Positions 1 through 7,856 are shown, counted from the first letter of the stretch. The stretch: 36,252 bases of DNA from an uncultured Verrucomicrobiota bacterium (GCA_903873945.1 CAIQQM010000155.1:1-36252), one strand, 5' to 3'. Numbers and translations: made by a program. The notes: generated by a model from the sequence alone, not told the origin.

Positions 1-1936
1 CGGGTTCGTCGTCGATGACGCCATTGTGATGATCGAGAACATTGTGCGGTTCATCGAGGGTGGCGACCCGCCCCTGGAGGCGGCGCTCAAGGGGGCCAAA
101 CAGATTGGGTTCACGGTTATTTCCCTCAGCGTTTCGCTCATCGCGGTTTTTATTCCGCTGCTGTTCATGACCGGCATCGTTGGCCGGTTGTTCCGGGAGT
201 TCGCCATCACCTTGAGCTTTGCGGTGGCCGTCTCCTGTATCGTCTCGCTGACGCTCACTCCCATGATGTGCGCCCGGTTGTTGCGGCCGGAGAAAGGGGA
301 AAAGCACGGCCGCCTCTATCAGGCGACCGAACGGATGTTCAAAGCCCTGCTCGACGGCTACGACCGCAGTCTGCAATGGGTTCTCCGGCATCAGAAACTG
401 ACCATTTCTGTGTTTCTGGCGACTTTTGTGGGCACCATTTGGCTCTACATTATCGTGCCCAAGGGTCTTTTGCCCCAGCAGGACACCGGCTTGATCGTTG
501 GCGTGACGGACGCCGCGCAGGACATTTCATTCAAGGCCATGGTTGAGCGCCAGCGCGCAATTGTGGATATCGTGCGCCGGGACTCCGACGTGGTCAGCGT
601 GGCGTCCTTTGTGGGCCCTGGCAGTGTAAATGCGACGGTCAATACGGGCCGGATTTACATCAGCCTCAAACCGCGGGACAAACGCGAGTCCGGTGCCGGC
701 GAAGTCATTGCCCGCTTGCGTGACGCGACGGCGGATGTCCAGGGGATTTCGCTCTTTATGCAAGCCGCGCAGGACGTGCAGATCGATAGCCGGGTCAGCC
801 GCACCCAGTATCAATACACGTTGCAGGACGCGGACGAGCTGGAATTGTCGCAATGGGCGCCCAGGCTCCTCGCTAAGCTCCAGGGTTACCCGGAGCTGAC
901 GGATGTGGCCAGCGACCAGCAATCACACGGTCTCCAACTGAGCATTGATGTGGACCGCGACAAGGCTTCGAGGCTCAATATTTTGCCCCAGGCCATAGAT
1001 GACACGCTCTATGACGCTTTTGGCCAGCGCCAGATATCGATTATTTTTACCCAACTCAGCCAATACCGGGTCATTCTGGAGGTGGAACCGCATTTTCAGC
1101 TCGATCCCAGCTCGTTGGACCAGATTTACGTTAAATCTTCCACGGGGCAAATGGTCCCGCTGAGCGCCTTTGCCACTTCCAGGGTCGTGACTGCGCCGCT
1201 GGCCGTTATCCACCAGGGCCAGTTCCCGGCTGTGACTCTCTCCTTCAACCTTGGCCCCGGCGGTTCGCTGGGCCAGGCCGTGAAGGCCATCCAACAGGCC
1301 GAAAAGGAAATCGGGCTGCCGGAAACGGTTGTCTCCACCTTCTCGGGCAGCGCCGCGGAATTTCGCGCCTCTCTGACGACCGAGCCATTTCTTATTCTGG
1401 CGGCTGTGGTGGTGATCTATATCGTCCTGGGCGTGCTCTATGAGAGCTACATCCATCCCATCACGATTCTTTCAAGCCTGCCCTCGGCGGGCGTCGGCGC
1501 GCTGCTCGCGATCTTGATTTTTCACATGGACCTTTCTCTCATCGCCCTCATCGGCATCATCCTCCTGATTGGCATCGTGCAGAAGAACGCGATCATGATG
1601 ATCGACTTTGCGCTCGAGGCGGAGCGTGTGGAGGGCCTGTCGCCGGATAAATCTATTTACCGGGCGTGCCTGCTCAGGTTCCGGCCGATCATGATGACCA
1701 CCATGGCGGCGCTGTTGGGAGCGCTCCCGCTCGCTCTGCAGCATGGGACCGGTTCTGAGTTGCGTCGGCCCATGGGCATCGCGATCGTCGGCGGCTTGCT
1801 CCTTTCCCAGTCCCTCACCCTTTACACGACCCCGGTGATTTACCTTTATCTCGACCGCTTCGGCCGTTGGGTCAAGCGCTGGCGCACTGCCGCCCACCTC
1901 GGGGAGGTTGAGGCTGGCGCGCGCTTTTCTCCGTAG
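1..1936 (+). CDS. RND efflux transporter permease (AcrB/MdtB-MdtC type), 5' truncated by window
   Basis: Inner-membrane proton-driven RND pump that works with a periplasmic adaptor and an outer-membrane channel. The reading frame is open from base 2 and already encodes the TM4 motif GFVVDDAIVMIEN, whose paired Asp residues carry protons, so roughly the first 390-400 residues of a protein of about 1030 lie upstream of the window; the ATG at 26 is internal. Further hallmarks are the TM5-6 stretch beginning GFTVISLSVSLIAVFIPLLF, the porter-domain region near ALKGAKQIGF, the VLGVLYESYIHPITILSSLP segment and the TM11 segment GIVQKNAIMMIDFALEAER. The next gene, 148 bp downstream, is a close paralogue, as in the MdtB-MdtC heteromeric pump. 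The substrate cannot be read from the sequence. The family is certain; the exact subfamily is likely. Confidence 0.95.
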   Translation, partial: GFVVDDAIVMIENIVRFIEGGDPPLEAALKGAKQIGFTVISLSVSLIAVFIPLLFMTGIVGRLFREFAITLSFAVAVSCIVSLTLTPMMCARLLRPEKGEKHGRLYQATERMFKALLDGYDRSLQWVLRHQKLTISVFLATFVGTIWLYIIVPKGLLPQQDTGLIVGVTDAAQDISFKAMVERQRAIVDIVRRDSDVVSVASFVGPGSVNATVNTGRIYISLKPRDKRESGAGEVIARLRDATADVQGISLFMQAAQDVQIDSRVSRTQYQYTLQDADELELSQWAPRLLAKLQGYPELTDVASDQQSHGLQLSIDVDRDKASRLNILPQAIDDTLYDAFGQRQISIIFTQLSQYRVILEVEPHFQLDPSSLDQIYVKSSTGQMVPLSAFATSRVVTAPLAVIHQGQFPAVTLSFNLGPGGSLGQAVKAIQQAEKEIGLPETVVSTFSGSAAEFRASLTTEPFLILAAVVVIYIVLGVLYESYIHPITILSSLPSAGVGALLAILIFHMDLSLIALIGIILLIGIVQKNAIMMIDFALEAERVEGLSPDKSIYRACLLRFRPIMMTTMAALLGALPLALQHGTGSELRRPMGIAIVGGLLLSQSLTLYTTPVIYLYLDRFGRWVKRWRTAAHLGEVEAGARFSP

Positions 1937-2084
1937 CCGCCTGCATGTTCCGGGTCACTCTGCCAATGAAATCGCACGAGACAATGCAACCGGCTGGAAG
2001 ATCCGCGGACGAGGAGTATCTCTCCGCCTGCGGCGGTTCCTCCGGCGCCCCTCGCAATTTTAAAAAAGGCTCTAAGTCTCCCCG

Positions 2085-5000
2085 ATGAGCGTTTCCGAGC
2101 CATTCATCCGCCGTCCCGTCGGCACCTCCTTACTGGCTATCGGACTTTTCCTGCTTGGCGTGGTGGCCTACCGTTTCCTGCCGGTGGCTCCCATTCCGCG
2201 GGTGGACTTTCCGGTGATATCTGTTTACGCGGGATTGCCGGGAGGGGATCCGGCCACCATGGCTTCGTCCGTCGCCGCGCCGTTGGAGAAGCGGCTGGGG
2301 CAGATCTCCAGCGTATCTGAAATTACATCTATTAGCACGCTGGGCGGCACTTCCGTCACGATCCAATTTGACCTGAACCGCAACATTGACGGCGCGGCGC
2401 GCGATGTGCAGGCGGCCATCAATGCCGCCGCCAGCGACCTGCCGCTTGACCTGCCTGCCCCGCCCACCTACCGGAAAATCAATCCCGCCGACGCGCCCAT
2501 TATGGTGCTCGCCATGACTTCCGAGACGCTGGTTCCGACTGAGGTCTTCGAATACGCAGACGAAATTGTGGGCCAGCGTTTGAGCCAGGTTGAAGGTGTC
2601 AGCCAGGCCATTATCAGCGGCGCTGAAAAGTCCGCCGTGCGCGTTCAGGTGGACCCGTCGGCGCTGGCCTCAACCGGCTTGAGCCTCGAAGACGTCCGGG
2701 CCTTCCTCGGGAAGGTGAATGTGGATCTGCCGAAAGGCAGCTTTGACAGCGACAAGCTCTCCTACACCATCGAGAGCAACGACCAGCTTTTCGACCCTCA
2801 GAAATATCAGTCGCTCATCCTGGCCCAAAAACACGGCGTGCCGATCAAACTCGATGCTCTCGGCAAAGCCATTGAGAGCGTCGAGAACTCTCGGCTGGCG
2901 GGGTGGGCCGGGGCGAAGCCTGCCGTGCTCGTGATCCTCTTCAAGCAGGCGGGGGCGAATGTAATTGAAACGGTTGACCGCGTCCGTGGCGTCTTGCCGC
3001 AGATCGCAAAGTGGATTCCGCCCTCCATCAAAATCTCCCAGATCGCCGACCGCACGACCACAATCCGCGCCTCGTTCCATGACGTCCAATTCTCAATGGC
3101 CATCACCATCGTCCTGGTGGTGATGGTGATTTTCCTTTTCCTGCGCCGCTTCTGGCCGACCTTTATCGCCAGCATCACCGTGCCGCTGGCCATTGCTGGC
3201 ACGCTCGGCTTCATGTATTTGCTTAGTTACAGCCTCGACAACCTTTCGCTTATGGCCCTCACCATCTCAGTCGGGTTTGTCGTGGACGACGCCATCGTGG
3301 TGATCGAGAACGTGTACCGGTTCATCGAGCATGGAGAGGCGCCGTTCCAGGCCGCCCTCAAAGGGGCGAGGCAGATCGGCTTCACCGTCGTCTCCATGAG
3401 CACGTCGCTCGTGGCGGTGTTTATTCCGCTGCTCTTCATGGGCGGGCTGATTGGTCGGCTGTTCCATGAATTTGCCGTCACGCTTAGCCTGGCCATCCTG
3501 GTGTCCGGGGTTATTGCCTTGACCCTGACGCCGATGCTGTGCTCCCGGTTTCTAAGGGCCGAATCTTCTTACGGCAAACCGGGCGCGTTCTATCGCGCGA
3601 GCGAAGGCGCGTTTAACTGGCTGCGGAACCATTACGAGCGGGGTCTTAAGTGGGTCCTGGTGCATCAGGGGTTCATGTTGCTGGTCGCCCTCGGCACCTT
3701 CATCGCCACGCTCTGGCTTTATTCCGTTGTCCCCAAGGGCTTTTTCCCGCAGCAGGATACCGGCTTGATGATTGGAGTTACCGAGGCGGCCCAGGACATC
3801 TCCTTTGCCGGGATGTCCCGGCTCCAGCAACAAGTCGCCAATATCGTCCTTGCCGATCCCGCCGTCGATACCCTCGGTTCCTTTATCGGCGCTGCCGGCG
3901 GCAGTTCCACGATCAACAATGGCCGCATGTTTATCAGCCTCAAACCGCTCAGCCAGCGAAAGGTCCGCGTAGACGAGGTCATCAATCGGTTGCGTCGCAA
4001 GATGGCGGACATTGAAGGCATTGCCTTGTTCCTCCAGCCCGTCCAGGACATCCGCGTCGGAGGCCGGCTTGGCAAAGGGCAATACCAATACGCCCTCCAA
4101 TCCGCCGACCTCGATGCCCTCAACCATTGGTCCTCCGCCCTGGTTGATAAACTTCGCAAAATCCCGCAACTGAAGGACGCCAGCAGCGACCAACTCACCG
4201 GCGGCTTGCAGGCAAATGTTGTCATCGACCGCGATGCCGCCTCTCGCCTCGGCGTTTCGCCCGAGGCCATCGACAACACCCTCTACGACGCTTTCGGCCA
4301 GCGCCAGGTGTCCACTCTTTATAAGCGCTACAATCAGCACCACGTGATCCTCGAAGTGGACCCGCAGTTTCAGTTGAGCCCAGCATCGCTCCAGAAGATT
4401 TACGTCAATTCTGCCAGCGGCCGGCAGGTGCCGCTCGCCAGCATCGCGAAGTTCGAGCCGGGTAATGCTTACCTGTCGGTGAACCACCAGGGACAGTTCC
4501 CTGCGGTCACCATTTCCTTCAACCTGGCACCGGGCGTTGCGCTCGGCCAGGCCACCACGCTGATTCAAAAAGCGGCGGAGGAACTGAGAATGCCGTCCAG
4601 CGTGCAAGGCAGTTTTCAAGGCACCGCCCAGGTGTTTCAGGCTTCCCTCTCCAACATGCCGCTGCTGTTCGGGGCGGCGCTCGTCACCGTCTACGTGGTC
4701 CTGGGCATCCTTTATGAAAGCTTGATTCATCCAATCACAATTCTCTCCACTCTCCCTTCGGCCGGTGTCGGGGCGCTGCTCGCGCTGATGTTCTTCGGCT
4801 ACGACCTCTCGCTGGTCTCCTTTATCGGCATCATTCTGTTGATGGGCATTGTGAAGAAGAACGCGATCATGATGGTGGATTTTGCAATCGACGCCGAGCG
4901 CAACGAAAACCTCAGTCCGGAAGACGCGATCTACAAGGCCTCTATCATCCGTTTCCGGCCCATCATGATGACAACCATGGCTGCGCTTCTGGGCAGCCTC

Positions 5001-5195
5001 CCGCTCGCTCTCGGTCTTGGCACCGGCTCCGAACTGCGCCGGCCGATGGGCATCGCGGTCGTCGGCGGCTTGTGCCTCTCTCAGGCGCTCACGCTTTACA
5101 CGACCCCCGTGGTCTACCTCTTCTTTGAACACATGCGGGTTCGGGTCCGCGCTCTGCGCCGACAGGGAACCGCGCGGCTGACCACCGCAGGGTAA
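2085..5195 (+). CDS. RND efflux transporter permease (MdtC/MdtB-like), complete
   Basis: Full-length RND transporter of 1036 residues, the normal size for the HAE1 family. The N-terminus (FIRRPVGTSLLAIGLFLLGV) is the first membrane helix. Two large periplasmic loops follow TM1 and TM7. The paired-Asp motif GFVVDDAIVVIENVYR lies near residue 400 and GIVKKNAIMMVDFAIDAER near residue 925. The start codon follows a purine-poor leader with no good Shine-Dalgarno, but it gives the canonical N-terminus (SEPFIRRPVGT). With the upstream paralogue it forms a tandem pump pair like MdtB and MdtC, which in Enterobacteria assemble as one heterotrimer; that role here is inferred. The stop lies only 71 bp before the left end of the transposon, which replaced or displaced whatever terminator followed. 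The exported compound is unknown. Confidence 0.95.
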   Translation: MSVSEPFIRRPVGTSLLAIGLFLLGVVAYRFLPVAPIPRVDFPVISVYAGLPGGDPATMASSVAAPLEKRLGQISSVSEITSISTLGGTSVTIQFDLNRNIDGAARDVQAAINAAASDLPLDLPAPPTYRKINPADAPIMVLAMTSETLVPTEVFEYADEIVGQRLSQVEGVSQAIISGAEKSAVRVQVDPSALASTGLSLEDVRAFLGKVNVDLPKGSFDSDKLSYTIESNDQLFDPQKYQSLILAQKHGVPIKLDALGKAIESVENSRLAGWAGAKPAVLVILFKQAGANVIETVDRVRGVLPQIAKWIPPSIKISQIADRTTTIRASFHDVQFSMAITIVLVVMVIFLFLRRFWPTFIASITVPLAIAGTLGFMYLLSYSLDNLSLMALTISVGFVVDDAIVVIENVYRFIEHGEAPFQAALKGARQIGFTVVSMSTSLVAVFIPLLFMGGLIGRLFHEFAVTLSLAILVSGVIALTLTPMLCSRFLRAESSYGKPGAFYRASEGAFNWLRNHYERGLKWVLVHQGFMLLVALGTFIATLWLYSVVPKGFFPQQDTGLMIGVTEAAQDISFAGMSRLQQQVANIVLADPAVDTLGSFIGAAGGSSTINNGRMFISLKPLSQRKVRVDEVINRLRRKMADIEGIALFLQPVQDIRVGGRLGKGQYQYALQSADLDALNHWSSALVDKLRKIPQLKDASSDQLTGGLQANVVIDRDAASRLGVSPEAIDNTLYDAFGQRQVSTLYKRYNQHHVILEVDPQFQLSPASLQKIYVNSASGRQVPLASIAKFEPGNAYLSVNHQGQFPAVTISFNLAPGVALGQATTLIQKAAEELRMPSSVQGSFQGTAQVFQASLSNMPLLFGAALVTVYVVLGILYESLIHPITILSTLPSAGVGALLALMFFGYDLSLVSFIGIILLMGIVKKNAIMMVDFAIDAERNENLSPEDAIYKASIIRFRPIMMTTMAALLGSLPLALGLGTGSELRRPMGIAVVGGLCLSQALTLYTTPVVYLFFEHMRVRVRALRRQGTARLTTAG

Positions 5196-5258
5196 GAGCG
5201 GCCCTCAATTCTGTCCCCTGCACTCGTCGCGACAGCTTGCTTCCATCGACATTTCCTC

Positions 5259-5266
5259 CAGTTTCA
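5259..5266. repeat. Left copy of the 8-bp target site duplication of the IS1-like element
   Basis: The bases cagtttca sit directly outside the left inverted repeat and recur directly outside the right one at 7807-7814. Duplications of 8-9 bp are typical of the IS1 family. The copy can also be read as 9 bp because of a shared G or C at the junction. Confidence 0.85.
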
Positions 5267-5285
5267 GGTATTGTATCATTTTGAA
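5267..5285 (+). repeat. Left terminal inverted repeat of the IS1-like element
   Basis: The 19 bases ggtattgtatcattttgaa are the exact reverse complement of 7788-7806. The transposase stop codon (5276-5278, minus strand) lies inside this repeat, so the gene runs into the very end of the element, as in other compact IS. The GGT start also matches the usual IS1 end. Confidence 0.93.
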
Positions 5286-6112
5286 TTTGCATCAACCAAG
5301 GCGATCACTTCTGACAAATCCCAAACATGGTCTGCCACGGCCGCTTCCATTGCTGGAGTGACCCGTAACGCATGATGAATCCGGCAGAAATTGTAGTTCA
5401 TAAAATAGAGCGCGACGTTGTGCTCCAAATTTTCCAGTTTCTTGGAATAGCCGTTCGTCAGCCGCGTGAACCGTCTCATGCTCATTCGCATTGTCAGGTT
5501 TTGCCGCTCGCAAATACTTGTCGAAACGTGTTCATAATCGGGCATTCCGCTGATGACTGCCCGCCTCGCTCCCATGCAGACTGCTGGGCTGTAGCGCACT
5601 TCCGGCCCTTCCGGCGCAGCGCCATAAATCTTCTGCAACATCGCGTAATCAATCTCGGAACCAAAGGCATCTTCAATAGCGCTCAAATAGGCTCTGTGTC
5701 CGTCTGTGGTCAATTGGACGCGATTGGCAAGGCGACTGGCCAGGTCGTGCATGAATTGATAGGCCGCACCTGCGTCACGGCCACCAATGAACCAACACGG
5801 CACAAGTTTCGTTTCAGGGTCAATCGCCGTCCACGTCCAAACATCGCCATGTCCCATGGCCTTGTGCTCCGGCGTGGCATTCTTTTCCTTGCAGCCGACA
5901 AACGACCAGATTTCGTCGCATTGAATCCGCTTGCACTTCAAATTCCGCAACGTCTTGTCTTGGTATTCGGAACACGCACTGCCCGCGTCAATCAGCAATT
6001 TGACGATGCTGTTAATCGCCGTATCCGTCAGTCTGGAAGTGGCGCGGATACTGTTTCCGTCAACCAGACAACGGAGGATTTGAGCCCTCTTTTCAGTACT
6101 CAACTTATTCAT
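5276..6112 (-). CDS. IS1-like family DDE transposase
   Basis: Transposase of 278 residues. An N-terminal helix-turn-helix region (about residues 1-45, STEKRAQILRCLVDGNSIRA) is followed by the catalytic domain with probable DDE residues D66 (QCDEIWSFVG), D137 (TTDGHRAY) and E202 (ICERQNLTMRM), and then the family-typical NVALYFMNYNFCRIHHAL block. It would cut and join the 19-bp ends of the surrounding element. The frame stays open upstream to 6448, but that extension (residues like FAFFIIVLVDCLPAQAYIVG) is non-coding in appearance and the family N-terminus is the MNKLST start used here. A promoter directly abuts this ATG, suggesting a leaderless message. No frameshift is needed, unlike enterobacterial IS1, which makes its transposase by -1 frameshifting. 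The gene looks intact. Confidence 0.93.
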   Translation of the reverse strand: MNKLSTEKRAQILRCLVDGNSIRATSRLTDTAINSIVKLLIDAGSACSEYQDKTLRNLKCKRIQCDEIWSFVGCKEKNATPEHKAMGHGDVWTWTAIDPETKLVPCWFIGGRDAGAAYQFMHDLASRLANRVQLTTDGHRAYLSAIEDAFGSEIDYAMLQKIYGAAPEGPEVRYSPAVCMGARRAVISGMPDYEHVSTSICERQNLTMRMSMRRFTRLTNGYSKKLENLEHNVALYFMNYNFCRIHHALRVTPAMEAAVADHVWDLSEVIALVDANSK

Positions 6113-6118
6113 GCCAAC

Positions 6119-6147
6119 AATATATGCTTGCGCGGGCAAGCAGTCAA
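6119..6147 (-). promoter_or_regulatory. Predicted sigma70-type promoter of the transposase, leaderless
   Basis: On the minus strand TTGACT (6147-6142) and TATATT (6124-6119) are separated by exactly 17 bases, close to consensus. The +1 expected from the -10 position falls on 6112, the A of the transposase ATG, so there is no room for a Shine-Dalgarno. The promoter is seen in sequence; its use is inferred. Confidence 0.6.
6126..6141. promoter_or_regulatory. Palindrome inside the transposase promoter spacer, possible operator
   Basis: A perfect inverted repeat, gcttgc-gcgg-gcaagc, fills almost all of the 17-bp spacer between the -35 and -10 elements. A dimeric repressor bound here would block RNA polymerase. 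Candidate binders encoded on the element are the transposase itself (which has an HTH) or the small passenger proteins. The role is inferred. Confidence 0.45.
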
Positions 6148-6245
6148 CTAAAACTATGATAAAAAATGCAAAAAGGACATTGACACGCGATAGTCGAAAG
6201 CCGACCTTGAGGCGTTTGCCGGTTGAGAGCCGAAAGTGTGTACTT

Positions 6246-6464
6246 ATGAAAACTAAACAAAAATCCACAAAAGCTGTTGATATTAAACAACAAGGGGATG
6301 ATTTATTGACAGAAGCAATGAAACAGCCTGGGGTGAAGTCCCTATTGGATATTTTCGAATCGGCAGATAAATACGACCGCCAATCTGCCGAGTACGCCAA
6401 TTTTATTGATCGGCAACGTTTCCCAACTTCTTTCAGTTCATGCCACACAACCCAACTGGCTTAA
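6246..6464 (+). CDS. Small passenger protein of the transposon, 72 aa, unknown function
   Basis: I do not recognise this protein. It begins MKTKQKSTKAVDIKQQ, is strongly charged, and continues with a predicted helical stretch (LLTEAMKQPGVKSLLDIFESADKYDRQSAEYANFI). There is no signal peptide or membrane segment. The frame is open back to 6111, but 6246 is preferred: the upstream part overlaps the transposase promoter region and has an Arg/Lys-rich, non-protein-like composition. The stop codon is only 3 bases before the ATG of the protease gene, so the two are probably translated together, and this could be an accessory or substrate-like partner of the protease. An alternative is a chance ORF, since the last residues (SFSSCHTTQLA) look weakly constrained. 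Confidence 0.5.
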   Translation: MKTKQKSTKAVDIKQQGDDLLTEAMKQPGVKSLLDIFESADKYDRQSAEYANFIDRQRFPTSFSSCHTTQLA

Positions 6465-6467
6465 GAT

Positions 6468-7529
6468 ATGCCAGTCTGGGGTGAAATACTGAAGGAAATT
6501 GGCCAAGCCCAAAGGCAGGGGAACCCCTCCCCTGGTGATTTCGTCCGTAGAAAGTATCTCACTCAACTCCATCAAAAGCGAAATCGGGCTGTCATTTTGT
6601 ACGCGACCAAATGGACTCAGTCAGGCAATGCCGTACCTCCAGATTTGTTGAGCATCACGGATGAGGACATGCAAGCTTTGATGACCGTTATGCATGGGAT
6701 ACAAGAGCCTGCACTTGATTTAATTTTACACAGTCCCGGCGGTTCCATTGAGGCATCAGAAGCCATTGTTACATATCTGAGGTCAAAATTCTCAGACATT
6801 TGTGTCATCGTTCCACAACAAGCAATGTCAGCGGCGACGATGATAGCTTGTGCTGCAAATACAATCATGCTTGGAAAGCATTCGTTTCTTGGGCCGACCG
6901 ATCCACAATTTATTTTACAAACGGAACTTGGCGTTCGTGTTGTAACCGCCCAAAGCGTCGAAGACCAATTTGAGCAAGCACAGAAAGACTGCGCCGACCC
7001 GTCAAGAATGGGCGCATGGATACCCATTCTTAAACAGTATGGCCCAGACATGCTTCAAAAATGTAAAAACGCCTCCAGTCTTTCGAAATCTTTAGTTGCT
7101 GGTTGGTTGGAACAGTACATGTTTAATGGCGATACGAATGCCAAGAAAAATGCTAAAAAAATTGCCGGGTGGATTACCAACCACAAGGCTTTCAAAACAC
7201 ATGGAAGACATCTAGGTCGGGATTATTTACGCTCAAAAGGATTTAAGATTATTGATTTGGAATCCGACCCGGAAATTCAGGACTTAGTACTATCGGTATT
7301 TCACGCAACAACTGCCACATTTGACAGCACGACAGCAGTAAAACTTGTTGAAAATCACATTGGAAAGATGTTCGTTAAGCAGGTAGCGCCACCAATGATG
7401 ATGATGCCGCAAATGATGATGCCTCAAATGAGACCCCAACCAAGGCCGACACCAGCAGCCCCGGTGCCACCCGCCCAGCTGTCCGCCGCGCCTCCTAATC
7501 CTGCCAACGCGCTACCGCCGCAGCCTTAG
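6468..7529 (+). CDS. SDH_sah-type serine protease (ClpP/SppA fold), transposon passenger
   Basis: Protein of 353 residues matching the serine dehydrogenase proteinase (SDH_sah, ClpP-crotonase superfamily) pattern. A strand and oxyanion-loop motif LILHSPGGSIEAS lies at about residues 86-98, the nucleophile is probably S121 in QAMSAATMIACAAN, and GPTDPQF follows at 142-148, with D145 a conserved family position. There is no signal peptide or TM helix at the N-terminus, so it is probably cytoplasmic. After about residue 305 the protein turns into a Met/Pro-rich tail (runs of MMMM and PQMMMPQMRPQPRP, then PPAQLSAAPPNP), likely disordered. It follows the 72-aa gene by 3 bp with no strong ribosome site of its own, which suggests translational coupling. 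The base composition is AT-richer than the chromosome around it. The substrate is unknown; the family assignment is fairly secure. Confidence 0.85.
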   Translation: MPVWGEILKEIGQAQRQGNPSPGDFVRRKYLTQLHQKRNRAVILYATKWTQSGNAVPPDLLSITDEDMQALMTVMHGIQEPALDLILHSPGGSIEASEAIVTYLRSKFSDICVIVPQQAMSAATMIACAANTIMLGKHSFLGPTDPQFILQTELGVRVVTAQSVEDQFEQAQKDCADPSRMGAWIPILKQYGPDMLQKCKNASSLSKSLVAGWLEQYMFNGDTNAKKNAKKIAGWITNHKAFKTHGRHLGRDYLRSKGFKIIDLESDPEIQDLVLSVFHATTATFDSTTAVKLVENHIGKMFVKQVAPPMMMMPQMMMPQMRPQPRPTPAAPVPPAQLSAAPPNPANALPPQP

Positions 7530-7731
7530 CAATTTGCTTTCTTCGTCTTGCTGATAGTTTTTCAGCCCTAGCCTTGCCACCCTTGCTCGCTCCCAGCTTG
7601 CCCAAGGCGACGGCAAAGGGATTCTTAGCCGGTTGTGGCGTGCCAGTTGTTTGTGCCACGATATGCGAGGCCAGTGAGTTTGTGTCCTCAAGTTCGTCTA
7701 AAACAGTGCGTTTGCTTGCGCGGCTAGGCAT
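7495..7731 (-). CDS. Small basic KGG-motif protein, 78 aa, transposon passenger
   Basis: Hypothetical basic protein whose C-terminal half carries the recurrent bacterial motif GASKGGKARAEKL followed by RRKQIAKAAAVARW, seen in many small uncharacterised proteins and some stress-related KGG proteins. The N-terminal part (SRASKRTVLDELEDTNSLASHI) is acidic-amphipathic. The basic end could bind nucleic acid, but this is inference. It is convergent with the protease gene and overlaps its last 35 bases, so each constrains the other's 3' end. It is read toward the protease from inside the right end of the element. It might be an antitoxin-like or regulatory protein, or only a conserved mobile hitchhiker. 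Confidence 0.6.
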   Translation of the reverse strand: MPSRASKRTVLDELEDTNSLASHIVAQTTGTPQPAKNPFAVALGKLGASKGGKARAEKLSARRRKQIAKAAAVARWQD

Positions 7732-7787
7732 GAGCTAAATTTGCACCCCATCACGCCAGATTGCCAGAGGAAAATAAAATTCAGGAT

Positions 7788-7806
7788 TTCAAAATGATAC
7801 AATACC
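7788..7806 (-). repeat. Right terminal inverted repeat of the IS1-like element
   Basis: The bases ttcaaaatgatacaatacc are the exact reverse complement of 5267-5285. Similarity stops at once inside the element, so the ends share only these 19 bases. Confidence 0.93.
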
Positions 7807-7814
7807 CAGTTTCA
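7807..7814. repeat. Right copy of the 8-bp target site duplication
   Basis: cagtttca, identical to 5259-5266 on the other side of the element. Joining the two flanks through one copy restores a plausible uninterrupted spacer between the RND and M50 genes. Confidence 0.85.
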
Positions 7815-7856
7815 GCCTCGTTTGACTATTGCGACAATCGAGGGTATCATAAAGAC

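Larger units (their letters stand above)
5267..7806. mobile_element. IS1-like transposon of 2540 bp with three passenger genes
   Basis: The element is bounded by perfect 19-bp terminal inverted repeats and flanked by an 8-bp direct repeat (cagtttca), so both ends are defined and the insertion looks intact and fairly recent. It holds an IS1-like DDE transposase on the minus strand and, beyond it, two plus-strand genes (72 aa and 353 aa) and one minus-strand gene (78 aa). Ordinary IS1-type elements are about 0.7-1.2 kb, so some 1.6 kb here is cargo. The cargo is visibly richer in A and T than the genes on either side, consistent with import. It lies between the RND operon and the M50 gene, both of which point toward it, and interrupts no recognisable gene. 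This layout fits the 'transporter IS' class, an IS carrying non-transposition genes. Confidence 0.88.

Noticed and set aside
3552-5132. Long minus-strand ORF of 526 codons inside the second RND gene
   Set aside because: It lies wholly antisense to a clear RND transporter and is rich in His, Arg, Glu and Gly, as expected from reverse-frame reading of GC-rich codons. No domain is recognisable.
6113-6448. N-terminal extension of the transposase frame
   Set aside because: It would cross the promoter, the palindrome and the 72-aa gene on the other strand. The family N-terminus begins at 6112.
7392-7440. Short tandem repeats (atgatgatg, ccgcaaatgatgatg) considered as a CRISPR-like or regulatory array
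   Set aside because: They are in frame within the protease gene and encode its Met/Pro tail; there are no spacers of regular length. No CRISPR array was seen anywhere in the window.
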